Below, piece after piece: positions 1-6,493 of a DNA stretch of 8,564 nt (the stretch's first letter is position 1; each line of letters begins with the position of its first letter). Below the pieces are notes generated by a model. That model ran no database searches. It saw only the letters and a list, made by a program, of their open reading frames with translations, and was not told the DNA's origin. Where the stretch lies: positions 1 through 8,564 of the forward strand of contig JAQVEI010000075.1 of assembly GCA_028697695.1 (NCBI GenBank), in the 5' to 3' direction. The position numbers and the translations under genes were made by a program. Origin of the DNA: Lentimicrobiaceae bacterium (lineage in GTDB: Bacteria; Bacteroidota; Bacteroidia; Bacteroidales; Lentimicrobiaceae).

Positions 1-710
1 TGTTCCGGATTGGCCTGGATTTGTTCCATCACAAAAAGCAAAAAATAAACCGAATCCTCCGGAGAATGACATTCAAAGCTGTTTACAAATACGAGCTGAT
101 TATTTTTTATGGCTAAGAAATCTGAAAATCCATTTCTTACATTTAAAAATACCGCGGAAGAAACTCCTTTTTGCCTGACGCCGGGTATCAACGTTTCAAT
201 AAATGCGCTTAAATGATGGGAAATACGTGCGGATGGAAAAAAATCATTAACCGTTTTATACAGCATTTGATGAATCGCGAAAATTATTCTGGCTTCGGCC
301 CATCGACACAAGTGTTTGCATATTATGGATTCCGGCTCAGGTTCATGCACCATTTTGAGCATATCTGCCGCCATTTCATCTTTAAAAAGTATGTCAGGCA
401 CGAGCGTAAATTCTTTAACCGTGTAAAGCAGATTAACTTTACCGAAAGGTTGATTTAGCCAGGCATGATTTTTCAGGAACCTGCTGCAGTGGGCTGTATA
501 AAGTTGAATGGACAAAGGATGGCTTTTGGGCTGGTATCCTGAAAATTTAACTTCTTCCAGACCTATGATCTTATTGAGCGCTGGTGAAAATACGGTAAAA
601 GAAAGTCCATCCTGCTGAATGCGGATGGACAGATTGTAATTCTTTGTAGCCGATGCATCAAATAACCGGTCATAAAGCTTTGTGGGGCTATCCGGATCGG
701 TTTGAGACAT
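1..710 (-). CDS. DUF3822-family protein, C-terminal end cut off by window edge
   Basis: An open frame reads leftward from the ATG at 710-708 through 236 codons without a stop and leaves the window at position 1, so only the N-terminal part is present. The protein starts MSQTDPDSPTKLYDRLFDAS and has no signal peptide or membrane segment, so it is probably cytoplasmic. Two stretches look like the paired subdomain starts of an actin-like (ASKHA) fold: LSIRIQQDGLSFTVFSP near residues 26-42, and NVRNGFSDFLAIKNNQLVFV followed by NSFECHSPEDSVYFLLFVMEQI near 190-232. I recognise this pattern as DUF3822, a Bacteroidota family of unknown function, often found next to rsmD and coaD, which would lie beyond the left edge. 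The glycine/threonine-rich phosphate loops of active actin-like ATPases are not evident, so it may not hydrolyse ATP. It starts 10 bases after the stop of the membrane-protein gene, so the two are very likely co-transcribed. The family call is from memory of motifs and fairly sure; the function is unknown. Confidence 0.8.
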   Translation of the reverse strand, partial: MSQTDPDSPTKLYDRLFDASATKNYNLSIRIQQDGLSFTVFSPALNKIIGLEEVKFSGYQPKSHPLSIQLYTAHCSRFLKNHAWLNQPFGKVNLLYTVKEFTLVPDILFKDEMAADMLKMVHEPEPESIICKHLCRWAEARIIFAIHQMLYKTVNDFFPSARISHHLSAFIETLIPGVRQKGVSSAVFLNVRNGFSDFLAIKNNQLVFVNSFECHSPEDSVYFLLFVMEQIQANPE

Positions 711-720
711 GATCGCTTAT

Positions 721-1320
721 TTACTCCCAGTTCCCGTCTGTGGTTGCCTCGGTAAGCGAACCCATTACAAGGCCGGGATAACGGTTGATGGCTTTTTGAC
801 GTTCAATCAGGTTCACCACATCCTGCTGGTCGAGGTCGGAAAGATACACTTTGTAAGGAACCACAATTTCTATAACAGGTACAATTACTCCACCTTTATC
901 TACCATATCCGTTTTCATATCAAACCTCTGTCCGTTTGAATAGGGGATAACAGGTAATTCATTTAGCTTAAAATTAGGCCTGTTGGAAAAAAGCGAGTCT
1001 GTAATGGCAATGTAACCAATCGTATCGTTGATGGTACGCGAATAGGTGGTGTCGGTGGGATCAGGGATCATCTTAACGATGGGGATCTGGCCGTTTTTAA
1101 GAAAATCAATCAGCGTATCGAAACTGCTGGTGTACTTGTTGTTGAACTGCTTGTAAAGCGTTTGTGCGGAACGGATATCTTTTAATTGATTAACTATCCT
1201 TGTGTTACGCTGGGTTAATGTTTTTTCAAAACGGATGGGCTCCATGATTGAGGCATATACAAAATACCCCAACACTATGATGCCAATTGCCAAAACGATC
1301 TTTAAAATGGTGCTTTTCAT
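721..1320 (-). CDS. conserved Bacteroidota single-pass membrane protein, pilin-like or PilN-like
   Basis: This 199-residue protein has a short basic N-terminus (MKST, K7), one hydrophobic segment at about residues 6-25, and a soluble remainder that should face the periplasm. After the membrane segment comes a helix-like stretch (about 30-58) with LKDIRSAQTLYKQFNNKYT, resembling the region behind the N-terminal helix of pseudopilins. Further features are a PDPTDTTY motif near 86-93, DTIGYI near 99-104 and a DGNWE C-terminus, which I recall as conserved in Bacteroidota homologues. There is no prepilin-peptidase site (no G-F/M-x-x-x-E before the hydrophobic segment), so it is not a standard processed pilin. 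It is the first gene of a unit with the DUF3822 gene 10 bases downstream. A candidate -7 element and inverted repeats lie just upstream. The function is unknown; a pseudopilin-like or PilN-like assembly role is inference from architecture. Confidence 0.72.
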   Translation of the reverse strand: MKSTILKIVLAIGIIVLGYFVYASIMEPIRFEKTLTQRNTRIVNQLKDIRSAQTLYKQFNNKYTSSFDTLIDFLKNGQIPIVKMIPDPTDTTYSRTINDTIGYIAITDSLFSNRPNFKLNELPVIPYSNGQRFDMKTDMVDKGGVIVPVIEIVVPYKVYLSDLDQQDVVNLIERQKAINRYPGLVMGSLTEATTDGNWE

Positions 1321-1345
1321 AACGAATGTTGTTTTTTTCGCAATG

Positions 1346-1353
1346 CAAATGTA
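1346..1353 (-). promoter_or_regulatory. candidate Bacteroidota -7 element for the membrane protein/DUF3822 unit
   Basis: On the minus strand this octamer reads TACATTTG, an exact match to the TAnnTTTG consensus, 25 bases upstream of the ATG at 1320. The nearest upstream TTG (minus-strand reading of 1378-1380) is 24 bases away, longer than the usual 19-21, so the -33 match is poor. A second -7 match, TAACTTTG, lies at 1418-1425 on the minus strand but has no suitably spaced TTG. Confidence 0.4.
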
Positions 1354-1362
1354 AAATAAAAT

Positions 1363-1399
1363 TCAATTAAAAGCACTCAATTGTTATTTTTAATTGAGT
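1363..1399. repeat. two overlapping inverted repeats in the divergent intergenic region
   Basis: TCAATTAAAA at 1363-1372 is perfectly complementary to TTTTAATTGA at 1388-1397. Overlapping it, ACTCAATT at 1375-1382 pairs perfectly with AATTGAGT at 1392-1399, leaving a 9-base loop. Both left arms compete for the same right arm. The element sits directly upstream of the -7 candidate of the leftward unit and covers the place where its -33 box should be, which suits an operator. AT-rich DNA makes such repeats by chance fairly often, so the regulatory role is inference. Confidence 0.4.
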
Positions 1400-1557
1400 A
1401 GTATATGATGTAGGAAGCAAAGTTACTCACTTCGCTGTTTTTTTATTTTTGAGGTATAAAAAAAATAATATATTTTAAGAGGTTGAACATCAGTACTATA
1501 AAATGGTTTAATGTTAAAGATTGTGTTTTTTTTGCTGTTTAAAAAAAATTATAGCAC
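1400..1557. other. AT-rich divergent intergenic DNA, no gene seen
   Basis: This is the rest of the 284-base gap between the leftward membrane-protein unit and the rightward TPR gene. It contains long A and T runs and no open frame with a plausible start and family match. An additional plus-strand match to TAnnTTTG (TATTTTTG, 1444-1451) has no TTG at the right distance upstream. No RNA gene or riboswitch fold was recognised by eye. Confidence 0.5.
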
Positions 1558-1565
1558 TATATTTG
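1531..1565 (+). promoter_or_regulatory. probable promoter of the TPR gene
   Basis: TTTG at 1531-1534 serves as the -33 box and TATATTTG at 1558-1565 is an exact TAnnTTTG -7 box; the 23-base spacing is slightly longer than the typical 19-21. Transcription would start near 1570-1573, giving a leader of about 30 bases before the ATG at 1605. The leader is A-rich (AAAATAAAACAAAAA just before the ATG) and has no Shine-Dalgarno sequence, as is usual for highly translated Bacteroidota genes. Confidence 0.6.
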
Positions 1566-1604
1566 TGAATTCAACCCGTTCACTAACCTAAAATAAAACA
1601 AAAA

Positions 1605-2582
1605 ATGAACCGATTGTTTAAAACTTTAGTCCTGAGTAGTTTTCTGATGGTGGGAGCTGCTTTTCAATGTGCAACTGCTCAAACGCTTGAAGAAGCTACC
1701 AACACGTATAATCAGGGAGTTGCGCTGGCAACCACCGATTTACCCGGGGCTATAGCTGCCTTGCAGCAGGCTGCGGATATGGCTGAAAAACTTGGCGATG
1801 AGGGTACTGAGATTCTGAACCTCACCCGCCAACAATTACCTGCACTACAATATAATTATGCCTCCTCTCTTTACAAAGAAAAGAAGGTGGATGAAGCTAT
1901 AGAGAATTTCGAACTGGCCTATGAGTATGCCGATAGATCAGGTGATGCAGGCATAAAATCCAAAACGGCCGACCTTATTCCAAAGTTATACCGTGTGAAA
2001 GGCAAAAATGAGTACGATAACGGAGAATATGATGCTGCGCTGCAAAGTTATGCAAAAGCTCTAAAGTATGATCCCACGTACGCTATTGCCTACCTTAGCG
2101 AAGCATTGGTGTACAACAAACAAAACAATACTGAACTGATGAAGGTGGCTATGGATTCTGCTATTGCTACCGGAATACGTACCAATGACGAAAAAACAGT
2201 AGAACAAGCTGTTAAATTTATGAGTAATCATCTTACCATTGAAGCCAATAATGCCTTTAAGAAAAATGATTACAACACTGCCATAAACTATCTTGATGAA
2301 GCTGTTGCATACGCACCTGAAAACCCTGAATTGTATTATCTGTATGCCCTGTCATACAATAAACTTTCAAAATGGGATGAGGCCATCAGCAGTGCTGAAA
2401 AAGGTTTGAGTGTGGAGGAGAAAACTGCAGCCAAACAAGCCAGATTTTATTTTGAAATGGGTAACGCCCAGGCAGGTAAAGGGGCAACTGACGAAGCCTG
2501 TACTTCATTCAAAAAGGCTGCAGTGGGGCCTTTAGCTGAATCGGCTAATTATCAGATTAAAACAGTACTTAAATGTAGCTAA
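1605..2582 (+). CDS. secreted tetratricopeptide-repeat (TPR) protein
   Basis: The 325-residue protein begins with a signal peptide: MNRLFK, a hydrophobic core at about 8-20, then ATA-Q with likely signal peptidase I cleavage after residue 25. The mature part is almost entirely helical repeats. The clearest TPR lies at about 131-165 (GKNEYDNGEYDAALQSYAKA then LKYDPTYA), with further units near 33-66, 82-114, 212-246, 247-280 and 281-312. These recur as G/A-x3-Y/F, then a DEAI-like turn, then P at the repeat end. TPRs bind proteins, so a periplasmic or outer-membrane-associated scaffold is likely, but no partner can be named. Two cysteines near the C-terminus (C299, C324) could form a disulphide in the periplasm. 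The gene appears monocistronic, with its own promoter near 1531-1565 and a strong terminator at 2609-2632. Start choice is supported by the signal peptide and the A-rich leader directly before the ATG. Confidence 0.88.
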   Translation: MNRLFKTLVLSSFLMVGAAFQCATAQTLEEATNTYNQGVALATTDLPGAIAALQQAADMAEKLGDEGTEILNLTRQQLPALQYNYASSLYKEKKVDEAIENFELAYEYADRSGDAGIKSKTADLIPKLYRVKGKNEYDNGEYDAALQSYAKALKYDPTYAIAYLSEALVYNKQNNTELMKVAMDSAIATGIRTNDEKTVEQAVKFMSNHLTIEANNAFKKNDYNTAINYLDEAVAYAPENPELYYLYALSYNKLSKWDEAISSAEKGLSVEEKTAAKQARFYFEMGNAQAGKGATDEACTSFKKAAVGPLAESANYQIKTVLKCS

Positions 2583-2608
2583 ACAGCCATTATCTTCAAT
2601 CAATACCG

Positions 2609-2632
2609 GGCTTCCTTAGGGAAGCCTTTTTT
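2609..2632 (+). terminator. intrinsic terminator after the TPR gene
   Basis: GGCTTCC (2609-2615) pairs perfectly with GGAAGCC (2620-2626) around a 4-base loop, followed at once by six T residues (2627-2632). It lies 27 bases past the TPR stop codon. It is oriented for rightward transcription; on the other strand the hairpin is not followed by a T run, so it would be a weaker stop for the convergent yqaE-type gene ending at 2654. Confidence 0.88.
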
Positions 2633-2653
2633 GTTTATATTTGTCTGTAGAAA

Positions 2654-2803
2654 CTATCTTTTTACTATAATTAAAGCAGCTATTACACCGGGAACCCATC
2701 CGGCAAGCGTTAGCAGAAAAACAATCAATACAGATCCACAACCTTTATCAATAACGGCTAAGGGTGGAAAAATAATGGCGAGCATTACCCGTAAAATTGA
2801 CAT
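2654..2803 (-). CDS. yqaE: YqaE/Pmp3-family small membrane protein (UPF0057)
   Basis: A 49-codon frame runs from the ATG at 2803 to the TAG at 2654. The translation begins MSILRVMLAIIFPPLAVIDK, then GCGSVLIVFLLTLAGWVPGV and ends IAALIIVKR. It has the family hallmarks: two hydrophobic helices (about 5-18 and 24-46), the PPLAV motif at the end of the first helix, a GCG turn at 21-23 and a GWxPG motif at 35-39. The usual length is about 50 residues, so it is complete. Members are two-span proteolipids linked to cation/membrane-potential homeostasis and stress in yeast (Pmp3) and plants (RCI2); the bacterial role is poorly known. It is convergent with the TPR gene and divergent from the ABC permease. 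A well-formed promoter lies upstream (2862-2892). A longer open frame on the opposite strand (2631-2858) masks it, but that frame has no family character. The family call is secure; physiology in this organism is inferred. Confidence 0.92.
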   Translation of the reverse strand: MSILRVMLAIIFPPLAVIDKGCGSVLIVFLLTLAGWVPGVIAALIIVKR

Positions 2804-2861
2804 TGTTAAAAAAAAATTAAAAAAAGCGGATCTTTTGGTAACAATACATCTTATTTAACGT

Positions 2862-2892
2862 CAAAAGTAAATAAAAAACGCAATGCATCAAA
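2862..2892 (-). promoter_or_regulatory. promoter of the yqaE-type gene, near-perfect Bacteroidota consensus
   Basis: Read on the minus strand, TTTG (2892-2889) is followed after exactly 19 bases by TACTTTTG (2869-2862), matching the TTTG-N19-TAnnTTTG consensus of the Bacteroidota primary sigma factor. The start of transcription would be near 2855-2858, giving a leader of about 55 bases to the ATG at 2803. The -33 box is only 14 bases from the divergent permease start at 2907, so the two genes must share or compete for this stretch. Confidence 0.72.
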
Positions 2893-2906
2893 TTTAACAT
2901 CGTCAT

Positions 2907-5324
2907 ATGTTTTTGTATCATCTTAAAAGTGCGTTCCGGACTTTCCAAAGAAAAAAGATTTACGCGGTGATAAATATTCTGGGCTTGTCGCTGGGACTGG
3001 CCGCCACCATATTTATACTGATGTATATCAGAGACGAACTGGGGTATGACCGGCACTACCCGATGTATGAACGAATATATCGCCTCGAGAGTGATTTTAT
3101 CATCAACAATAAGCATGATAGATTTGCGGTAACTGCATTGCCGCTTGGTCCGGCTTTAAGTCTGGAGATGCCCGAAGTGGGAGCATTTTGCCGCTTCCGG
3201 CATCAGGATAACATGCTGCTCAGGTATGAGGAGAAGGAATTTATTGAAAAGATGGCTTATATGGCCGATTCAACTGCTCCTTACATATTTTCACTCCGGT
3301 TTGTGGAAGGCAATGCCGCCAAGGCACTCACGGAACCATTTACCCTCATATTGAGTAAAAAAGTTGCTCATAAGTATTTTGGTGAAGACCAGGCTTATGG
3401 CAAAACCTTGACCACTGTTACTGGGAGAAGCTACAAGGTATCGGGTGTTTTTGAAGATTTACCGGAAAACACACACATGAAATTCGAAGTACTGATCTCT
3501 ATGGAGACCCTGGCTAAATTTATCGGAGACGAGCAGTATAGGAGTATGGCTCCGTTGGCTTTCTGGAATGTAGGTTACTTCACTTATATTTTGTTGAAAC
3601 CCAATACCCAAATGAAAAGCATTTTTACCAAATTTCCGGGTTTTTATGATAAATACATGAAAGAGATTGGCGATCAGGTGAATGCAGATTTTCATTTGCA
3701 GGCAACCCGGGTTGATAAAGTGCATCATACGTCCCGTCTTGATGCTGATTTACCCACCGGAAATATAGCTTATATTTATGTTTTTGGTGCCGTGGCCTTA
3801 TTTATTCTACTGTTGGCTGCCATCAATTATACAAATCTGGCTACAGCCCGTGCTGCTGTGCGTGCACGTGAGGTCGGGCTTAGAAAGGTTGTGGGAGCCA
3901 ACCGCAGGCAATTGTCTGTTCAATTTATGAATGAGAGCGTGATGCTTGCTTTTATTTCTCTGCTTATCTCCTTGCTAATGGTATGGGTGTTTATGCCGGT
4001 ATTCAATCAGGTTTCAGGCAAATCACTGAATATTGTGATGTTGGCTACTCCGGTAATGATAGGACTGCTCTTGGGTGTAACCTTATTCATCGGACTGTTG
4101 GCAGGCATTTATCCAGCAATTTTTCTGTCATCATTTCAGCCTGCGGTGGTGTTAAAAGGCAAAATAAAAGTGGGTAGCGGTGGAATAAGGTTACGTAAAG
4201 CACTTGTTGCGTTTCAATTGTTGATATCACTGGTCATGATAACCGGAAGCCTGGTGATATACAGCCAGTTGAGATTTCTGCAGAATGCAGACATGGGCTT
4301 TGAAAAGAGCAATATACTGGTATTTGAAGTAAGGGATTCTGCAATGTTACATAATGCGGATGCCTTTAAGGCCTCCCTCATGCAAAATCCTGACATTCTG
4401 GATGTTGCCATGTCCTATGGTATTCCGGGCGGCAGTATGTCAATACAGGTAATAAGAGTAGAAAAGGAAAACAAGATGCAGGACTATGCAATGAATCTGC
4501 TTCCATGTGATTATGATTTCCTGAATTTGCTGAAGGTAACCTTCATTGATGGGCGCAATTTCAACCGCGAAATGGGTAGTGATAAAGAGTTGGCTGCAAT
4601 TGTTAATGAAGCCGCAGTGCGCGAGTTAGGATGGGGCGATCAGGCGCTGGGTAAGAAGATACATTGGGGATTTGATATTGATGGAAGCGGTGGCAGAAAA
4701 TTGAAGGTAATCGGCGTGGTCAGGAATTTTAATTATGTTTCTTTACACAACCCCATCGAACCTATTGTGATGTTTATTGCTGATTTCCCCGATGTGATGA
4801 GTGTACGTTTGAAACCCGGCACCGAAAAAAGCAGCATAGCATTTATCCGGCAGCTTTGGGAGGAGGCAAAGACCAACCGACCCTTTGATTATTATTTTCT
4901 GGATAAGAATTTCGAATCAAAGTATCAGGCTGAAAAAAATCTGGGGAAAGTATTTGCTATTTTTACAGTATTATCCATTTTCGTGGCTTTGCTTGGCCTT
5001 ATCGGCTTGTCATCTTTTATGGCTTTGCAGCGAACCAAAGAAATTGGCATCAGAAAAGTATTGGGCGCCTCTGTACAGGGTATTTTGTTTATGCTTTACC
5101 GTGAAACCTTTGTGCTCGTGTTTATCGCTTTTGTTTTTGCATTGCCGCTTTCCTGGTTTATGCTCAACCACTGGCTGGAAAATTTTGCTTACCACGTTTC
5201 CGTGTCCTGGCTCATTTATGTTTTTTCGTTAACGATGGTGCTGATAATTACCTTGCTTTCGGTTAGCTTTCATGCCCTAAAAGCAGCCATGGCCAATCCG
5301 GCAGTTGCCACTAAATATGAATAA
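2907..5324 (+). CDS. ABC transporter permease, MacB/FtsX type with duplicated core
   Basis: This 805-residue inner-membrane protein has the duplicated layout common in Bacteroidota: membrane helix about 21-42, a MacB-like periplasmic domain about 43-285, an FtsX domain with helices near 288-308, 342-365 and 380-404, then a second round with a helix near 431-452, a periplasmic domain about 455-675 and helices near 682-705, 727-750 and 766-790. Family motifs are visible: INILGLSLGLA at 22-32, YDRHYPMYERIYRLE at 47-61, VSGVFEDLPENTHMKFEVLI at 178-197, and the paired coupling motifs REVGLRKVVGA (321-331) and KEIGIRKVLGA (711-721). Such permeases work with a LolD/MacB-type ATPase as mechanotransmission exporters that act on periplasmic or envelope substrates; the substrate is unknown. 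No ATPase, membrane-fusion protein or second permease lies next to it in the window, so it is an orphan here. The start at 2907 fits the family's short cytoplasmic N-terminus (MFLYHLKSAFRTFQRKKIYA). No clear promoter was found; one must overlap the yqaE-type promoter region or lie inside that gene. Confidence 0.93.
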   Translation: MFLYHLKSAFRTFQRKKIYAVINILGLSLGLAATIFILMYIRDELGYDRHYPMYERIYRLESDFIINNKHDRFAVTALPLGPALSLEMPEVGAFCRFRHQDNMLLRYEEKEFIEKMAYMADSTAPYIFSLRFVEGNAAKALTEPFTLILSKKVAHKYFGEDQAYGKTLTTVTGRSYKVSGVFEDLPENTHMKFEVLISMETLAKFIGDEQYRSMAPLAFWNVGYFTYILLKPNTQMKSIFTKFPGFYDKYMKEIGDQVNADFHLQATRVDKVHHTSRLDADLPTGNIAYIYVFGAVALFILLLAAINYTNLATARAAVRAREVGLRKVVGANRRQLSVQFMNESVMLAFISLLISLLMVWVFMPVFNQVSGKSLNIVMLATPVMIGLLLGVTLFIGLLAGIYPAIFLSSFQPAVVLKGKIKVGSGGIRLRKALVAFQLLISLVMITGSLVIYSQLRFLQNADMGFEKSNILVFEVRDSAMLHNADAFKASLMQNPDILDVAMSYGIPGGSMSIQVIRVEKENKMQDYAMNLLPCDYDFLNLLKVTFIDGRNFNREMGSDKELAAIVNEAAVRELGWGDQALGKKIHWGFDIDGSGGRKLKVIGVVRNFNYVSLHNPIEPIVMFIADFPDVMSVRLKPGTEKSSIAFIRQLWEEAKTNRPFDYYFLDKNFESKYQAEKNLGKVFAIFTVLSIFVALLGLIGLSSFMALQRTKEIGIRKVLGASVQGILFMLYRETFVLVFIAFVFALPLSWFMLNHWLENFAYHVSVSWLIYVFSLTMVLIITLLSVSFHALKAAMANPAVATKYE

Positions 5325-5358
5325 ACCATAAGTTTGTGGGTTTAAAAGGAATCTGCTT

Positions 5359-5426
5359 AACTATGAGGTGTAAAGTTTAGGGCCAGGCAATTGGTTATTG
5401 AAGACCAATGTCCTTAAACCATAGTT
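5359..5426. repeat. nested inverted repeat between convergent genes, possible bidirectional terminator
   Basis: The outer arms AACTATG (5359-5365) and CATAGTT (5420-5426) are perfectly complementary. The next arms GTTTAGGG (5375-5382) and CCTTAAAC (5412-5419) pair with one G-U type mismatch, leaving a 9-base bulge on the left side. Inside, ATTGGT (5390-5395) and ACCAAT (5404-5409) form a further 6-base stem. It fills most of the 117-base gap between the stops at 5324 and 5442. The T run after the right arm is short (four T, 5425-5428), so as a terminator it is weaker than the one at 2609-2632. Confidence 0.5.
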
Positions 5427-5441
5427 TTACCCGGTTGAAAT

Positions 5442-6440
5442 TTAGTCAGGCATGGTATCTCTGAAGTAATGAATGACAGCAATTGCCTGATCTTTATCGT
5501 TACATTGCATCAATTCATTGCGAAGTGCCGCAGCGCCAGTGAAGTCAGAGATGTAAATTTTAAAAAAACGTTTCAAAATGCTGAAATTCCGGCTCTGACC
5601 CCAGGTTTTTGCATACAGGCGAATATGCTTTTCGAGTAGATCCAGCTTTTGATTAAGGCTGGGAACAAAGCCATCAGATGCAAAAAACCAGGGGTTTGCA
5701 AATATGCCTCTTCCAACCATTATACCATCGGCGGCAGTTTCTGCAACACGTTGCAGGCCATGTTCATAATTTTCGATGTCGCCGTTTCCAATTATTTTTA
5801 TGTGTTCATTCAGTTCGTTACGCAGGCTTACGGCCAATGCAACTTGTTCCCATTCAGCGGGTTTGAGCGATAGCATTTTTTGTGTACGTGCATGCAGGGT
5901 GATGGCCGAGATATTAAGCGAGAGCAGGTGAGTAATCCAGGGTTGGGTTTGGTGTTGCTTTATGCCTGTGCGGGTCTTTATACTTACCGGCAGTTGACTG
6001 CCCTGCCGGGTTGCCTCTACTATTTCGGTTACCAGGTTGTGTTGCCCGATAAGGGCCGAACAGGCTCCCTGTTTCACGATTTTATCAACCGGACAACCCA
6101 TATTGATATCAATGCCATCAAACGAGTAGTTTTCGGCAATAAACCGGGCTGCTTCAAAATATTTTTCCGGATCAGAACCCCATATTTGTGCAATTAGTTT
6201 CACCCCGGTTTGTTTCAGGAGGTCGCTTTCACTCTCATTCACCCGCAACCGGTGGGCTACTGCTTCGCGTCCTTTGGGATGGCACAGACCTTCAACGGAA
6301 GTAAATTCGGTGAAAAGCAACTGAAGTTTATATGGATTCGCCGTGGACAATACCAGTTCCCTGAATACCGTATCGGTAACGTCTTCCATAGGAGCCAAAG
6401 CAAAAAAGGGGGCAGATAGGGTGTGCCAGAAATTTTTCAC
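5442..6440 (-). CDS. tRNA-dihydrouridine synthase (Dus family)
   Basis: The product (332 residues from the GTG at 6440) is an FMN- and NADPH-dependent cytoplasmic enzyme that reduces uridine to dihydrouridine in tRNA. The TIM-barrel motifs appear in order: APMEDVTD (16-23, FMN site), DINMGCPVDKIVKQGACSAL (111-130) with C116 as the expected catalytic cysteine, SIKTRTG with K155, LHARTQ with H183 and R185, and the FMN-phosphate motifs GNGDI (218-222) and VGRGIFANPW (242-251). A helical tRNA-binding domain occupies about 255-332. Length is normal for the family, and all key residues are present. The Dus subfamily (B, C or other) was not resolved, so no symbol is given. The start is unclear: no in-frame ATG exists upstream, and the first internal ATG lies inside the APM motif. 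GTG at 6440 gives MKNFWHTL, which fits the family; TTG at 6446 is the alternative, adding two residues. It lies 53 bases downstream of the TetR-like gene on the same strand and may be co-transcribed with it. Confidence 0.94.
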   Translation of the reverse strand: MKNFWHTLSAPFFALAPMEDVTDTVFRELVLSTANPYKLQLLFTEFTSVEGLCHPKGREAVAHRLRVNESESDLLKQTGVKLIAQIWGSDPEKYFEAARFIAENYSFDGIDINMGCPVDKIVKQGACSALIGQHNLVTEIVEATRQGSQLPVSIKTRTGIKQHQTQPWITHLLSLNISAITLHARTQKMLSLKPAEWEQVALAVSLRNELNEHIKIIGNGDIENYEHGLQRVAETAADGIMVGRGIFANPWFFASDGFVPSLNQKLDLLEKHIRLYAKTWGQSRNFSILKRFFKIYISDFTGAAALRNELMQCNDKDQAIAVIHYFRDTMPD

Positions 6441-6493
6441 ACTCAAAGTAAACTTTAATTTAATGGCCTTTAACGCTCGCTGAAAAGCATTGT

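Noticed and set aside
213..939. Plus-strand open frames opposite the left-edge genes
   Set aside because: They are antisense to the DUF3822 and membrane-protein frames, which show recognisable conserved motifs; the plus-strand translations do not.
1605..1683. Lipoprotein signal in the TPR protein (cysteine at residue 22)
   Set aside because: The residues before the cysteine (AAFQ) do not fit a lipobox, which needs a small residue at -1; the ATA-Q site fits signal peptidase I better.
2797..2802. TTGACA, resembling a classical sigma-70 -35 box
   Set aside because: It overlaps the start of the yqaE-type coding sequence, has no partner at 17 bases, and Bacteroidota promoters use a different consensus.
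2631..2858. 75-codon plus-strand open frame between the TPR gene and the permease
   Set aside because: It starts inside the terminator T run, has no family character, and overlaps the well-supported yqaE-type gene on the other strand.
5649..6419. Several plus-strand open frames of 60-105 codons
   Set aside because: They are shadows of the dihydrouridine synthase gene, whose motifs are continuous on the minus strand.
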